This document shows, piece after piece, positions 24,524 to 36,939 of a stretch of 64,000 nt of DNA. Both the position numbers and the translations under genes were made by a program. The stretch comes from Mactromeris polynyma (taxonomy: Eukaryota > Mollusca > Bivalvia > Venerida > Mactridae), in assembly GCA_032209605.1 (NCBI GenBank), contig JASFXZ010000003.1:35428762-35492761 (forward strand), given 5' to 3'. Each line of letters starts with the position of its first letter. Positions within the stretch are counted from its first letter, which is position 1. The notes under the pieces are model-generated. The model saw nothing but the letters and a program-made list of their open reading frames with translations. It searched no databases and had not been told where the DNA came from.

Positions 24524-24814
24524 ACAGACAGGCACTCTGTCTAACTAACTTCCCATGTGCAAACACAATACTATCAAAACATGGGATGTTATCCAACAAA
24601 TTGCATACATTTCTAACAAAAAGTAACAATCAACAGACACGTAGAACATTGATGTCTTGTAACAAGTAGGATATGAATGGTTTTCATAAACACTTCCCAA
24701 ATTCTGAATGTTATTCTGAATTCAAACTGAAGTAACTACCACATTGATGAATTGTACAAAACTGTAAACAAAACAAGATATGTTCATCAGTAAAGTCAGT
24801 CATATGTGAATGCA

Positions 24815-25008
24815 TAATGATATGTGTGCTCATGTTTCCTCTTCTTACTGGTTCTTTCTGCTCCATACTGGGTTTTATTGCCATCTTCTTCTCTATCCGT
24901 CAGTTCTCATTGAACAAGGGAGATAATACTGAATTCAAGCAAAGCACAAGTGAAACTGAATTACATCCCTTTACTATCGGTTCGTTGAATGCTATCATTG
25001 GATAATCT
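24815..25008 (-). other. candidate exon of an unrecognised minus-strand gene
   Basis: The minus strand has a strong acceptor (TTTATTTCTTTTCAG) ending at 25009. It is followed by a frame reading YPMIAFNEPIVKGCNSV and on to a stop about 35 codons later, with AATAAA roughly 25 bp further on. The plus strand is also open here. Function is unknown. It could belong to the same transcript unit as the candidate at 24281-24523 as an alternative last exon, which is speculation. Confidence 0.2.
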
Positions 25009-25518
25009 GAAAAGAAATAAAGTGCAAAGAATGAATAATTTTATACAACATGCCAACACATTTTTATAACAGAATATCAATTATAAACATTAAACTTTCT
25101 CACAAATATTGAGCAGTTTGAAGTGAAAATAAATTTAGAAAATTAATTTTCCTGACAGGAACATGACCCATTATTTTGGGGGTGTTTGACTACATCAGAT
25201 TTAAATTTTTTGAATTTTTTCAGAAATTTTTACTGTGTTTTAACAATGTTAATTAGATGTCAAAGGTATAAATTATACCGGAATACATCTTACACACACT
25301 GTCATCAATCATTTATTTGGTTGTCAAATTCAAACAACATAAATTTTCGAGGTGCTAAAACTGAATACTGGGAATTCAGTTAGATAGAGGATACTGCAGG
25401 AAACAGTACAGGACTTTTTTTCAAAACAAGTTTAATCAATTCAGTAATTTATGTTATATATACACTATACACTGTAAATACATGGAAATTTTCTTGGTTA
25501 AAATGAACTTGTTCTCTC

Positions 25519-26984
25519 GAGAAAACATCCCCTGTGAAATGAACTGTTACAGTTCATGAATTATTCATGAAATATTCATGCATAGTTCATGTTCACAATT
25601 CATGAAATTCATTGAAGTTAAAATGAGACTAATTCTTGAAATATTCATGATATTATTAGTTCATGAATTGGATATGATTCATGAACAGTCCATGAAGTAC
25701 AATCAAGAATCTTTAATGCACATTTCATTGCCAAACATTCTTGAACTGTTCATGAACTATTCAACAACCCAGTATTTGATGTTCAGTTCATTACCAGTTC
25801 ATGAACACATAATTCATGAACAGTTCATGAACTTTTTCCTATACAACTTCATAGTCTCATTTTAACTTCATGTTCTGGGCATGAACCATTCAAGGTGCTT
25901 ATTACTTGAACAGTTCATGAACTATTCAGGGTAAGCCATACATCTTTGGTTAAAGTATTGTATGTTTGTATACAATATAATGGATAAAGTTTTCTGTCCT
26001 TTCCCTTCTATATATATGGTAACTAAACACAATTAAAATAGATTTCTAAATTGTATAATGTTTGTTAAATTTAATTTCACAGCAGTTGCAAGTAACTATA
26101 TTCTAGACAGACCTTCACTATATATTTTTTTAATGGTGTTTTTATTGGAAAAAATAAAAAAATATGTAATTATTGATAAAGGGAGGTAATTTACTAAAAT
26201 AATTCAAAATATTAACAAAATGTTGGTTTAACTCTTGGAAGTGACATAATATCGCAACAGTGTCAATTTTTTATGTTTTGCAATGAACTTCATTTGCCAT
26301 AAATAAATAATACTTTTGAAAGAAATAACAAAATTGCAAATTCCAATTTCATCATGAGTAAATAATGTAAAATTTAGGCAGCATTCTTGAACTGTCCATG
26401 ACAAGTTAACTCAACAGAAATCCACAAAATCTATCAGTGGCTGTGCAAGGAACATGGTTTAACTCTTATGTATAGCTATCAAGTACAAAATGTACACCAT
26501 ATATTGCTAAGTACTGAGGGATATATACATGTACAACTTTGTTATGGAGATTTTTGTCAGAGCTCTTACAGCCTAGTCAAGATGGTCATACCACAACAGC
26601 TCTTTAAAGTAAAGCAAACCATCCATGTACATTACTATTTATGACTTGTAACTTTCATTTTATATTAAAATAGATACAGATTTGGTAAACTGAATAATTT
26701 TGAAAATGTCATTATGAAACTGTTTAAGAACTTTTATTGAACAATTAAATAGATTATAGTTCATGAAATGGATATGATTGGCAAATGTTCATGGTCATTT
26801 CAAGGACTTTGCAATATTCTTTAATTGTTCATGAACTGTTCATGAACATAATTCAAGGACGGTTCATGTCCAAAAGTTCATGAACACAAATGAAGAACTG
26901 TTGAAGACCAGTTCATGAACTGTTCATGAAGGTTTTTAAAAGTTCATGATTTCATGAACTGCATTTCACCGGGGATAGGAGAAA
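25519..26984. mobile_element. candidate 1.45-kb element with inverted termini and TTCATGAA-rich subterminal regions
   Basis: The left edge ATCCCCTGTGAAATG (about 25527) is matched in inverse by CATTTCACCGGGGAT (about 26962-26976). GAGAAA flanks both outer edges (25519-25524 and 26979-26984), a possible target duplication. Inside, two clusters of GTTCATGAACTGTTCATGAA-type repeats fill about 25550-25930 and 26755-26955, with an A+T-rich centre. No transposase frame was found. Confidence 0.55.
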
Positions 26985-26989
26985 TCACT

Positions 26990-27640
26990 GTACAGAGATT
27001 GTAAAGGACCTATTAATATTTTGCACCAGCAAGATGGGGGGGGGGCGTTGGGTGGATGGTAATAAGACATTTGTCTGAATCTTTACAGTGTGGGAGATGC
27101 TAAATCCCCAAAACCTGGGACCAGCATGTCAAACTGGGAAATCGCCATTGATGAGTGCACAAGGAACCATTATTTGTTATTTCACAAGAGAACTATTCAG
27201 AATAATACAAGGGTAATATTACATGTCTGTGTTGTAATTTATGCATTAAGTAAAATAATATCAGGCTTATACTAATCCTTTGAAATGCATCTTGAAAGAA
27301 TCTTTGCTAAGGACATATAATACTCTTTCAATGTCTCAGACGCTTAAAATTATCCAGAATTTAAAATGCTAGGAGGAAGTATGTAAGATATTTTATGAGG
27401 ATGCCAGTAATTGAACATCTAATAAGAGAAACTTGTCCTCTCAAACTTAGATGTTGGTTCTTCCCATAACATTACTTTGATGACAAATCTGTATTTTTTC
27501 TAAGAGAAGTCGATGTTTAATGAATCATTACTGTGGCATAACAATGGAAGATTAAGGTTAGGAAAATGTGGCTACAATATAGTTAGAAAACTGAGCCAAC
27601 TGCATTAGTTATATATGCAGGGAATTCTATAAAATACACC
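26990..27640. other. intergenic, no gene recognised
   Basis: Contains a G run at 27036-27046 and a moderately G+C-rich patch at 27080-27180 that is open on the plus strand but unrecognised. Confidence 0.45.
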
Positions 27641-27664
27641 ATCATTGTATGTTTGTACAGAAAA

Positions 27665-28275
27665 ACTTGAGGGGTTGGCACCTTGAGGGATTGGGACCTT
27701 GAGGGGTTGACACCTTGATGGTTTGGGACCTTGATGGGTTGACACCTTTAGGGTTTGGGACCTTGAGGCGTTGACACCTTGAGGGTTTGGGACCTTGATG
27801 GGTTGACACCTTTAGGGTTTGGGACCTTAAGGGGTCGACACATTGAGGGGTTGGGGCCTTGAGGGGTTGACACCTTGAGGGATTGGGACCTTGAGGGGTT
27901 GACACCTTTAGGGTTTGGGACCTTGATGGGTTGACACCTTTAGGGTTTGGGACCTTGATGGGTTGACACTTTGAGGGGTTGGGACCTTGAGGGGTTGACA
28001 CCTTGAGGGTTTGGTACCTTGAGGGGTCGACACCTTGTGGGTTTGGGGCCTTGAGGGGTTGACACATTGAGGGGTTGGGACCTTGAGGGGTTGACACCTT
28101 TAGGGTTTGGGACCTTGATGGGTTGACACATTTAGGGTTTGGGACCTTGATGGGTTGACACTTTGAGGGGTTGGGACCTTGAGGGGTTGACACCTTGAGG
28201 GTTTGGTACCTTGAGGGGTTGACACCTTGTGGGTTTGGCACATTGAGGGGTTGACACCTTAAGGGATTGACACCT
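27665..28275. repeat. minisatellite, 16-bp unit in alternating 32-bp dimers, about 38 units
   Basis: Units of the form TTGAGGGGTTGGGACC alternate almost strictly with TTGAGGGGTTGACACC, so the true period is 32 bp. A longer block of 12 units is duplicated: the distinctive GACACT unit, followed three units later by GGTACC, occurs at about 27965 and 28157, exactly 192 bp apart. The long minus-strand frame (about 199 codons) is a by-product. Confidence 0.96.
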
Positions 28276-28284
28276 TAAATTTCC

Positions 28285-29770
28285 ACGAATATTCTACATG
28301 TAAAACAATGTTTTAGTGGTAACAAACCTTTTTGTATCATACATTGTAGTACAAGCATAGATAATATAACACTTTGCTAAATAATCAAAATTTTCCTGAA
28401 GAACTGTATTATATGCAGTATATGGAGAAATGATCTTGTTTATAAAGATAAGACGATCTATAGAAGGATCACATCAATTTATGCAAAAGTCAATCAAAAC
28501 TTTCGTCAATCAGTCATCGTTCTCCCATACATCAAACTGTTTTTTTATGTTAGCTTTCTTATAAAATGAACACTGAATAAAGCAAATGTGGGACATCCCA
28601 TAACTCACACAGAGGAGATTTCATATTGTATACATAAATCTCTGATTTATACCCGAATTCATAAGTATCTCATGCATAATAAATGTATCTGAATATCAAA
28701 TCCAAGGAGATATTACAGGGTAGGAGTTTTTTTCTTTAAGTAAAATGATGCTACATAATTATATTCTCATATTCTGTATTGAGTGCACCATAAAGTTATG
28801 CATAAATTTCAGCATGCAGGAGGTAGTGCTAAGCCTTTTATTGAATACCGTTATATGATCAACATTCATGCATAGATATGTAATGCTGTAAATGATCATT
28901 GAGCATAAATGAAGGCATTAACTGGTGCAACATCATTTTTAGAATCAATTTACTGGTAAATATTCCTTATATAGCAATAATCACCATTAATTTCATTTGG
29001 TATTAATAATTAATCCTAAAAGGCAGCCCACACAATTTTAAAAAAATATTGGTAGAAGCTAGTAGAACACTAAAAACATCATTTCTCAGCAATATTTATG
29101 TCAATGTCAGACGTACAACAAGCGATATACTCCTTTCACAGATGAAGTTATAATACTCGAAACCAGCATGTTTAACATGCTTGTCTCCCTTCCATGTATA
29201 ACATTTAATTCAATTCTTTACTTCAATTCTCTGTACATAGCATGTGTCACAAACATAAAACATAACAATTACCAACAAAACACAATAACAGAGAGATGGA
29301 AATACTCTGCTACTGACAGGTATTGTTACAGCTACAGGGAATGTGATGTAAGCTCCATAATCTGGAGGAGCAGATGAAGAGAGATTTGCATGTATTAGTA
29401 TCTGCAAGTTTTCTACATCAGTCAGTACAAAAAGGACAGAGTATTCTTAGCATCAATGCACATGTGTGCTGCAGGTAATGAAATGGCAGCAAATAGTGGA
29501 ATATCTAACAGCGCTATTTTTCTAAAAATAACTACATATATGAACAAGACAATTACTTTATAAAGAGGTCGAAGAATACAAGGTAGACTTTAGAAACTTG
29601 TATTGTAAATGAAGACAGAGACATGCCTGATTCACCCCAGCCCTCAATTTGTACAAGGATTTTTGTTACATCATCTTTGAAGGAAGGGCATAGAGGCATA
29701 TCTGAATCAAGCTATATATATACCGATCTACAACACCTTTGAGGGTTACATAAATACTTAAACTCATATA
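28285..29770. other. intergenic, no confident gene
   Basis: Mostly A+T-rich. On the minus strand CTTCATCTGCTCCTCCAG at about 29379-29362 resembles a splice acceptor, followed by a short frame reading DYGAYITFPVAVTIP. I could not connect it to any other exon. Confidence 0.35.
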
Positions 29771-29777
29771 CTCAATG

Positions 29778-30002
29778 CTTGTATACCCTCTTGTTGCCCC
29801 CCCCCCCTAAATTAACCATGGGTATGGTTGTTTTTGATAGTCCGCCAGACTTTTCCTTGCTCCCCACTGTTCCCATGCATGTCTACCCTTGTACCTTCCA
29901 AGTCTCTAATGTTTTGTACACTGTCAAATTTCCCCGGGGTCTGTGTGGGGAGCCATTGTCTTCTGTATTTGGCATTTTCTCTAACAACTTAATCTCTCTT
30001 TC
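29778..30002 (+). repeat. dispersed repeat family R1, copy 2
   Basis: Shares CCCCGGGGTCTGTGTGGGGAG, CATTGTCTTCTGTATTTGGC and the end CAACTTAATCTCTCTTTC with the other R1 copies. It starts at a C run (29796-29807). It is the most diverged full copy. Confidence 0.75.
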
Positions 30003-30009
30003 ATATTCT

Positions 30010-31480
30010 TACAATATCAAAATATTAAAGAGGACTTTAACCAAACGTTACACTTCAGCCACCCTTGTCCATTATGTGACTGACTATTATTGATTTACTT
30101 AAAAGAACACACAAATAGATATAATTGTATCTAACAAATGTATTAATAAATGAAATAGTCAACATAAACCAAAACTGAACAGACTAGACTTATTGAAAGT
30201 AAATGTCATATGAAATTTTATGTATCGGTATTAAATAACTGAATATGATGTTTTATTCAAAAATAGTATAGACAGTAAAGGAACAATTTGATTTATTGTA
30301 AACCTATTTTAGAGTAAGGAACAATTTGATTTATTGTATAACTATTTTAGAGTAACAGGTTTGACAGGACCAATGTAAGTACATGTAGATATCTAAATAT
30401 AAACTTCATTTAACAGAGGCTAATGACAGGAGTGGTGATGTTATCATAGATGGAAACACATGTGCCTCAAAGTAACATCACCAGTAATAATAAAAGTCCT
30501 TGCTTACAGCATCATGTTCAAGCCTATAGGTTTAAGAACTTATATGAGTTTGTACTTGTATTTTGTATGATTTCTCATGCACTACTTTCTCTGCCACTAT
30601 CTATAGGTGGACACATTATCTGACTACCACTGGAAACAGAAAGGGTACAAACTAGTCCAGCCACAGACGTCACATCTCTGTGTAAAAGTCGGCGTTTAGA
30701 GACATGCATGCGGGGCTAGGTACAAACATACATTTTGCTTCATTTATTTTGTAGAGAAATAAACTCTTAATTACTAACATGAATTCCGTATATTCAAACA
30801 TTTTGACCAAGTTCAGTTTGAAAATGGAGTTTTCTAAAGTGTTCAGACAGATTTTTATGATTTGACCTAATGATCCTAGTTATTGACCCATATGCTCAGG
30901 TGAGCTAAAGTAAAGCATAATTAAGGTAACGATAGGACTCAAACTGTCTTCAAACATGGTACATTCTCCAGCAGGCATTATATTTACTATACACGCATAA
31001 AGGGACACAATAATTTCCCGCAGGAATCTGTCATGAATTTACATCATTCAACTTTTATACTGATAAATGTAGCTTAACGAATGGAGACTGTGAGACACTT
31101 ATATCTGGAATGAGTACTGATGGATATTTGCTATCACCACACTATAATCAGCGAGTTGGAATGAGATCTAAATACAATCTCACATTCTTTGAAAGTTTTA
31201 TACAGTTTCTGATCAGTATTGATAACAGAGCAACAATTGTCGACTATTCACTGAGTGACATCAGTATTGGCACAGAAGTCGGCGATCAAAATCTAAAAAA
31301 TCAAAAATCAATTTGGTATTGTCTCTGTCAATTAGAACGAGGTTGGCAATGGATATGGTTCTGTTTTATCTATTCAGATTCGAGTGTTTTAAATCCTTTT
31401 ATAAAGGAAAATCATATTGGACAATTGGGACTCTAGTCGAGTCTGCAGTGAGAAGACATTGTTTCCAATTTCAATATGAC
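30010..31480. other. intergenic with one repeat edge
   Basis: A 43-bp direct duplication (AAGGAACAATTTGATTTATTG) lies at about 30278-30355. At 30790-30908 the sequence ends in TGCTCAGGTGAGCTA, which I remember as the end of a repeat common in bivalves. A plus-strand frame at 31110-31436 has no supporting features. Confidence 0.4.
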
Positions 31481-31486
31481 TATGAA

Positions 31487-31770
31487 AGAGAGATTGAAGT
31501 TGTTACAAGGAACACCACATACATAACACAATGCCTGAACCACACACAGACCTCAGGGAAACAACAGCCTACAAAACATTGGGGACCAAGGAGGTACAGG
31601 GTAAACAGGACTATGGCAATAGGGGTGCAAATAATGGCCTGGCTGACAATCATAAACAACCGAGTAGAATTTAGGGGACAACAGGGTAGGGGAAGGGTGG
31701 AATGGATGTGGATGGAATACACCATGGAACAAGCCGAAAGGGGGGGGGAAGAACATGAATATAATATCAA
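31487..31770 (-). repeat. dispersed repeat family R1, copy 3
   Basis: Reverse-oriented copy: reading the minus strand, GGCCATTATTTGCACCCC and CTGTGTGTGGTTCAGGCATT lead to GTAACAACTTCAATCTCTCT. At about 280 bp it is one of the longest copies and helps define the unit. A G run lies at 31740-31748. Open frames in it are incidental. Confidence 0.85.
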
Positions 31771-31779
31771 GTAAAGGAA

Positions 31780-33900
31780 TTAATAGGGTTAACTATTAAT
31801 AATCTGCCAAAAAATCCCACTCAAGACCACCACAAATATTTTTTGAGTAGGGGCCATTTTCTTTGGTTACAGGAAGGGTTTTGCCAAAAAATATTTTTTT
31901 AATTATTGTCCAGTTATTATGATGACATGTATGTTTCCATTAGCTTAATTAATTACGCTATTATTACAGACATCAGTATTTTCTAAATACATGTTATCAC
32001 TTTTTAGTAGAAAAATCAAACAACTGCATACATGTGACGCAAGTAACAAACTTCCTGAAACTGATCAGTACTTAGATAGACGCATAACTATCTGTTACTT
32101 CCAAGAACTTATCTTCACATTGTCATAGCAACTTCAAAGGAAATTATATTAAGGCCACACATTTTATGGAGACCAATATAGCCAGATATATAATTCATGG
32201 AGGAACTAAATGTAAAGCAACATGAGACAATTTTAATCAAATTTCCTTTTTCAGCCAACAGTTTTATGTACATAACTGCCACGTCTGTGGAGTTTTTACT
32301 AAGTTAAAGACAGTTCCTGAATAGTTATAGCTGAGAACTGCATCATCCAGGAGATCAACTTCTATAATTGTCTACAAGCCTACACCTGTACATTGTTTGT
32401 TATTTCCCCAAAGTGTCATAATGACACACAAGTACTAAGATTGGGACAAAACAGTATTATAATAATATCTTGAGGATAGATTTTATGGAATTGAAAATAT
32501 TTGCATACAAGTGGTTAGGGAAAGTATTATTTTAATTCTTAGAAATGAATGTCTCCGGAAGCTCAAACTCATTTTCATACATTGCAGTAAAACCTGAATA
32601 ATAAGACCATCCTTGGGACCCTTGAAAACTATTGAGGTGCTCTTCATAATGAGGTTGAATAAAGAATCAAAACAGTGAAAATAGACTTGAAAATTGCATT
32701 CTTCATTTTGAGGTGGTCTTATTATTGAGGTGGTCTTTAAGTGAGGTTATACTGTATATTGAAATATTTCAGCTTAATTGTGACTAAAGCATTCTGTTTA
32801 TTGAATTACTCTCCATACAGAATAATGGAAAACCAGTCCATGAATTGGTGTTTTATGATATGAGTGGTCAGTTTGAAGGTTCAAACCCAAAACCTCTAGA
32901 TTGAGCAGGTGACATCGTATTTACTACACTATCAAATGTCGAAAACTCTTCCATAGTTTATATGAATTTTAAAGAGCATAAGAGCAATTCTCAACAATAC
33001 TGTATGCAAATTGTGACACACATTTTATAAAGGCATTCATGCAATTTTGCCTGTAGCATGAGAACATAATAATCAATTAAACTGGCGTTCTGATGTTCAA
33101 AAAAATTTAATTGGTCATTTCACAGCTGGATCCCATAGAGAGCGATGTTTATTGTACTTTAAAATCTGATACAAAATGATTTTATACACTGGTATAATAT
33201 TTACTATACAACTGAGTCTTGCAAAGGAGTAAACAAAATATTATCAAGCAAATTGTGAATGACCTTATCAAATTTAACGAGTCCACGGCAAACTGGCCAC
33301 ACACAGTTAAAAATTAAAACAACACAAACTCCATTCCAGAAATATAATTGGTCATAAAATCAACCTATAATTATAAACCATTAACTTAACAGTAACTTCA
33401 ACTTCAACCATTAGTACCTCTAGCGGTCATTACATACAGCCTTATGGGTAAATATTGAAATTATGCAATAAGTCTGGAAATCGGTTATTTTGCTGATTCA
33501 GCGTATAATGTTCTTGGAAAATTGCCATATCAGTTACTACAACTATTGAGCCACTACTACCTGAGGCCTGAATAAATACATCAAGATCAGGTTCTTGTGT
33601 CCATGATGGGAATCTGGTCTCCAGTAAATCACGCAGATGACAGTTGGGCGAATTATGCAACAATTAAACCTATCGACAAGCCCGTGCCGATCAATACTAT
33701 CACAAACATACATTTCTTGGAAATATCCTTGTTTAAAAAATGTTATCAGAGAACCAGTTCAAGTGAAGGGGAGATATCATTTAAAGCTGCTATCACAGTC
33801 AATAACAATTGCTTAACATGTTCAGATAATGAATTTGTTCTGATTGACATTTTAAAGAGAAAGAAATTTGCAGAATAAATCAAGTTTTCTTGCATGTTAT
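31780..33900. other. intergenic with one short inverted-repeat element
   Basis: At 32582-32758 GCAGTAAAACCTGAATAATAAGACC and an inverse GTGAGGTTATACTGTAT bracket about 175 bp rich in AGGTGGTCTTATTAT words. This resembles a small Tc1/mariner-like MITE, with imperfect termini. Open frames of about 73 and 93 codons overlap on opposite strands at 33442-33878 and are unrecognised. Confidence 0.4.
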
Positions 33901-33904
33901 TTAT

Positions 33905-34154
33905 ATATGAGCGCTGATATGGGATTTACAACCTCTTAAGCTCTTTTAGTGATGTCATTTCAAGAAAATGCAACAGGTGATGTCATTATTTGCAAGCAGA
34001 AAACAATATTTACTCCTTAATTCTGGTCACTTCGTTTTCATATTGCCATTTGGGGCAAATGTTGCTGTCAGTACATGGTGACGTCAAATGTGACGTTTTC
34101 TGGTAATGACGTCACTTGAAGAAGAGGTTGGAAATCGTACAGCAGCGCTCATAT
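33905..34154. mobile_element. MITE-like 250-bp element with CRE-type sites in its termini
   Basis: Ends are perfect 12-bp inverses (ATATGAGCGCTG at 33905-33916 and CAGCGCTCATAT at 34143-34154). Similarity continues inward for about 55 bp: GATTTxCAACCTCTT then AGTGAyGTCATT on both arms. CRE-like octamers lie at 33950-33957 and 33978-33985 (TGATGTCA) and at 34079-34086 and 34107-34114 (TGACGTCA), with a half site at 34091. There is no coding capacity. The target duplication is ambiguous because both flanks are TA-rich. Confidence 0.75.
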
Positions 34155-34159
34155 TATCA

Positions 34160-35600
34160 TTTTTAACAGCAAGTCAAACAAACACTAATGTTTTTATCAA
34201 AAATAGAAGACCTTAATAAGCTACATGCACATACAATAATGACAACAAAAGGTTAGTAGTATAAAAGTCTGGATACAGCATGTCAAGGTGCTGGGAGTGC
34301 AGGGGGAAATGGTTGGTCACAATTCCCGCAATGATGACAATAACAACACATACAATGCTGCTGATGACTTCAGCGTTCACACAATACAATATAAAGAAGC
34401 AGACAGCCAGCTGGAATAATCAGATATCATTGGGGAGATTGTTCCACGTCATCAACCGATGCAGGTGCTTTATTCCTCAAGAACTACAGGATCAAATTAC
34501 TCTCAGATGAGCAACAAAAGCAAAAATGTCAAATACTAAGTCAAGTAAGAATACACCTACATTAATGTTTCAATAGGTCTAAGACGTCATTGTAGAACAG
34601 AAGCAGCTGTAACATAATCATGTTTGTTATTGCGTAACTGGTAGAATACAAAATGCTTCTTAATAATGCATACCATTACGCACGTATGTGACAAGAGCCC
34701 CTTTAATGCACCTGTCTGTTATTAGTCTTGACTGTTATTAGTCTTGAACAATGTTCTTGTATATGCAAGCGAAAATTGTTATGTACCATTAGAACATAAT
34801 TAGTACATCTGAATATTCATTATCTTGTTACAATATGTAAATGATGAACAGGAAATTTTAAAATCAAACTGCAGAGCACAAACTACCAGACGTAAAATAT
34901 ACCTCCACAGAATTACAAGCTGCATGCAACCAATGGGGAGCAGTTTTATTACGTATTTAATTATACAACTGTACCCAATACAACAAACAAAGCCACAAGA
35001 CAAAATAATTTTCTCTAAACTACTTAAATAAAACCAAAAGAGGCTTTCCTAATAGGATTTAACTTTAAAATAGAAAAAAAACTGCTGTTACTTTTTCTAA
35101 AGTTTCAAGTTTAAAGAGCACTTTGGCCTCTAATCGGTCGTTGACACAGTTTTGAAAGACGACAAGACCTCATGCAAGGCATACCAAACAGATTGTCAGA
35201 CAGAATAATAAAAGAGACAATGAGGTTTAAACTCTTCATAGATGTCCAAGACAGATACATAAATTTAAGCTCATCATTCTTTTCAAGCTGCCATTTGGCT
35301 TTCACAGAAGATGTCTTTTATGGATATTAAACTGGAGTATTGATTTGAAAGTTTAAAGCAATTCCTGTCATAGTGCCAAGCAAGGGATTTGACACTGTAA
35401 CATGATGCAGGCATCTGAAATTTAATCATGTTAAGTGAAGAGTCTGAATTTTTAAATAATATTTTATTATAAACTGGCTGAAGTAATTGATTAATTTATA
35501 AAGCAAGTAGATAAACAGAAAGTAATAAGTGTGTGTTGCATTTTATGTCCCATCAACAATATTTCAATCGTACCAAGGCTGTCACTTTATATAGTGTTCA
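34160..35600. other. intergenic, no gene recognised
   Basis: A+T-rich; several 65-80 codon frames without splice signals or recognisable motifs. Confidence 0.5.
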
Positions 35601-35608
35601 GGTTATTT

Positions 35609-35881
35609 CCTGCCCAGTTTCGGCCTATTGCTGCCAGCTGTCTTGACTTGTCCTGTGACATTTTCCATCCATTGATCCCCCCCTTCTTCACTGTCCACTT
35701 TGATTCTCCTGGTTATTCCTTATGGTCTGCCAGGCCATTACTTGTGCCTCTGTTCCTTAACATATGTACCCTTAAACCCCCTTAAGTGCCTTGTGTTTTG
35801 TGGATTGTTGTTTTCCCAGAGGGGGAGGGACTGTCTTGTGAGTGTGGCGTTCCCTGTAGCTACGTATTCTCTCTCTTTTGT
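35609..35881 (+). repeat. dispersed repeat family R1, copy 4
   Basis: About 270 bp with TTATTCCTTATGGTCTGCCA, GGATTGTTGTTTTCCCAGAG, ACTGTCTTGTGAGTGTGGCG and the end TACGTATTCTCTCTCTTTTG. It shows the fuller 5' part of the family (GACTTGTCCTGTGACATTTT). Confidence 0.85.
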
Positions 35882-36229
35882 GTCTACAAGCCTTAATTGT
35901 CACCTGGCAGATACCTGTTCCATTCCTGGGTTGGGCAGGTTATGTTCTTCTGTGACATTGGCTATGGTAATGTCCTCCACGTGTGCAGAAGAGCAAGTTT
36001 AAGTACTGGTTGATAATTACTTCCAGGAAAACTGACTAGGTCGACTGGCTGTCATATCTGTCAGAACAATTGTTGAAAAATGGGGTAAAACCTGATGAAA
36101 CAAAAACTGCTTGTCGCAGATAAAGTGCTTCCACATTGTGATACCATGTTGCAAACATGTGAAATGATATCACACACAGTCATATTAACCTGACATCGAT
36201 GTCAACCCTTTATACTGTCGAGTGGGGAC

Positions 36230-36931
36230 AAGGAAACTACTATAGAGCCATTTTCACCACCTTCGGTATGTCCTGGCCAAGCTTGCAAGTAGAGGCAAAC
36301 ACACTGACAACAACCTTTGACATTTAAGAATGATATGATCAGTTTAAAGGTAAGTTTAAATTGCTACTGTGTTAAAATGTGCATGCTACCATTATTTTTC
36401 TTGAATTATTAGAATACTGTTATAAATCATTTCAAACTTGATTTGGTTCATTAACATTAATTTTCTTACATTTATAACAACAATCTGACTAAGGCGACTA
36501 TGACTGAGCTATGTTAAATAGACAATAAGTACTGATAACTTTAATTAAACAATTAATTATTGCCTGCGTAAAGCTTTAATACGCTTATCAGTACACTGGG
36601 ACCATGAAGCATGAACAACTAATATGGAACTCACCATAAGTTTATACATAAGAGTATGTCTCTTGTTTTCAGGATAACTGTAATCAATGTACAGGAATAA
36701 ATCAAACATTAAGCCACACTATGAGAAGTTAAAACCTATCAAAGCTGTACAGATGGACGAGAAAACTGCTTTAATTAAGGAGAGTTTAGAAGGACTGACC
36801 CAACGATTACCTCCATCACATGGGGTAGAATTGTTCACATCTCACATTCTCGGTGGGGGATCATTTCTCCAAGATCTATGGATAACAAACAAGCTTAAAT
36901 GACAAAAGGTTTCCACCTAATGACCAATAAA
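36230..36931 (+). CDS. candidate small spliced gene encoding 71 aa, unrecognised
   Basis: The coding frame is 36687-36902. A strong donor AAAG|GTAAGT at 36349/36350 and an acceptor CTTGTTTTCAG ending at 36672 would remove a 323-bp intron and leave a non-coding first exon of unknown start. The second exon has in-frame stops before ATG 36687, a 71-codon frame, a TGA at 36900-36902 and AATAAA at 36926-36931, so it has every part of a terminal exon. The product is hydrophilic at first (KPHYEKLKPIKAVQMDEKTA) and then glycine-rich (SHILGGGSFLQDLW). No signal peptide, membrane segment or known domain is seen. It could be a real small protein or a chance frame in a non-coding transcript. Confidence 0.35.
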
Positions 36932-36939
36932 CAATCGAA

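Noticed and set aside
27642..28241. 199-codon proline-rich minus-strand frame
   Set aside because: By-product of the 16/32-bp minisatellite.
31313..31774. 153-codon plus-strand frame
   Set aside because: It runs through a reverse-oriented copy of dispersed family R1.
32860..32940. Possible tRNA or SINE with GGGTTTGAACC on the minus strand
   Set aside because: A B-box-like word is present, but no convincing A box or stem structure was found.
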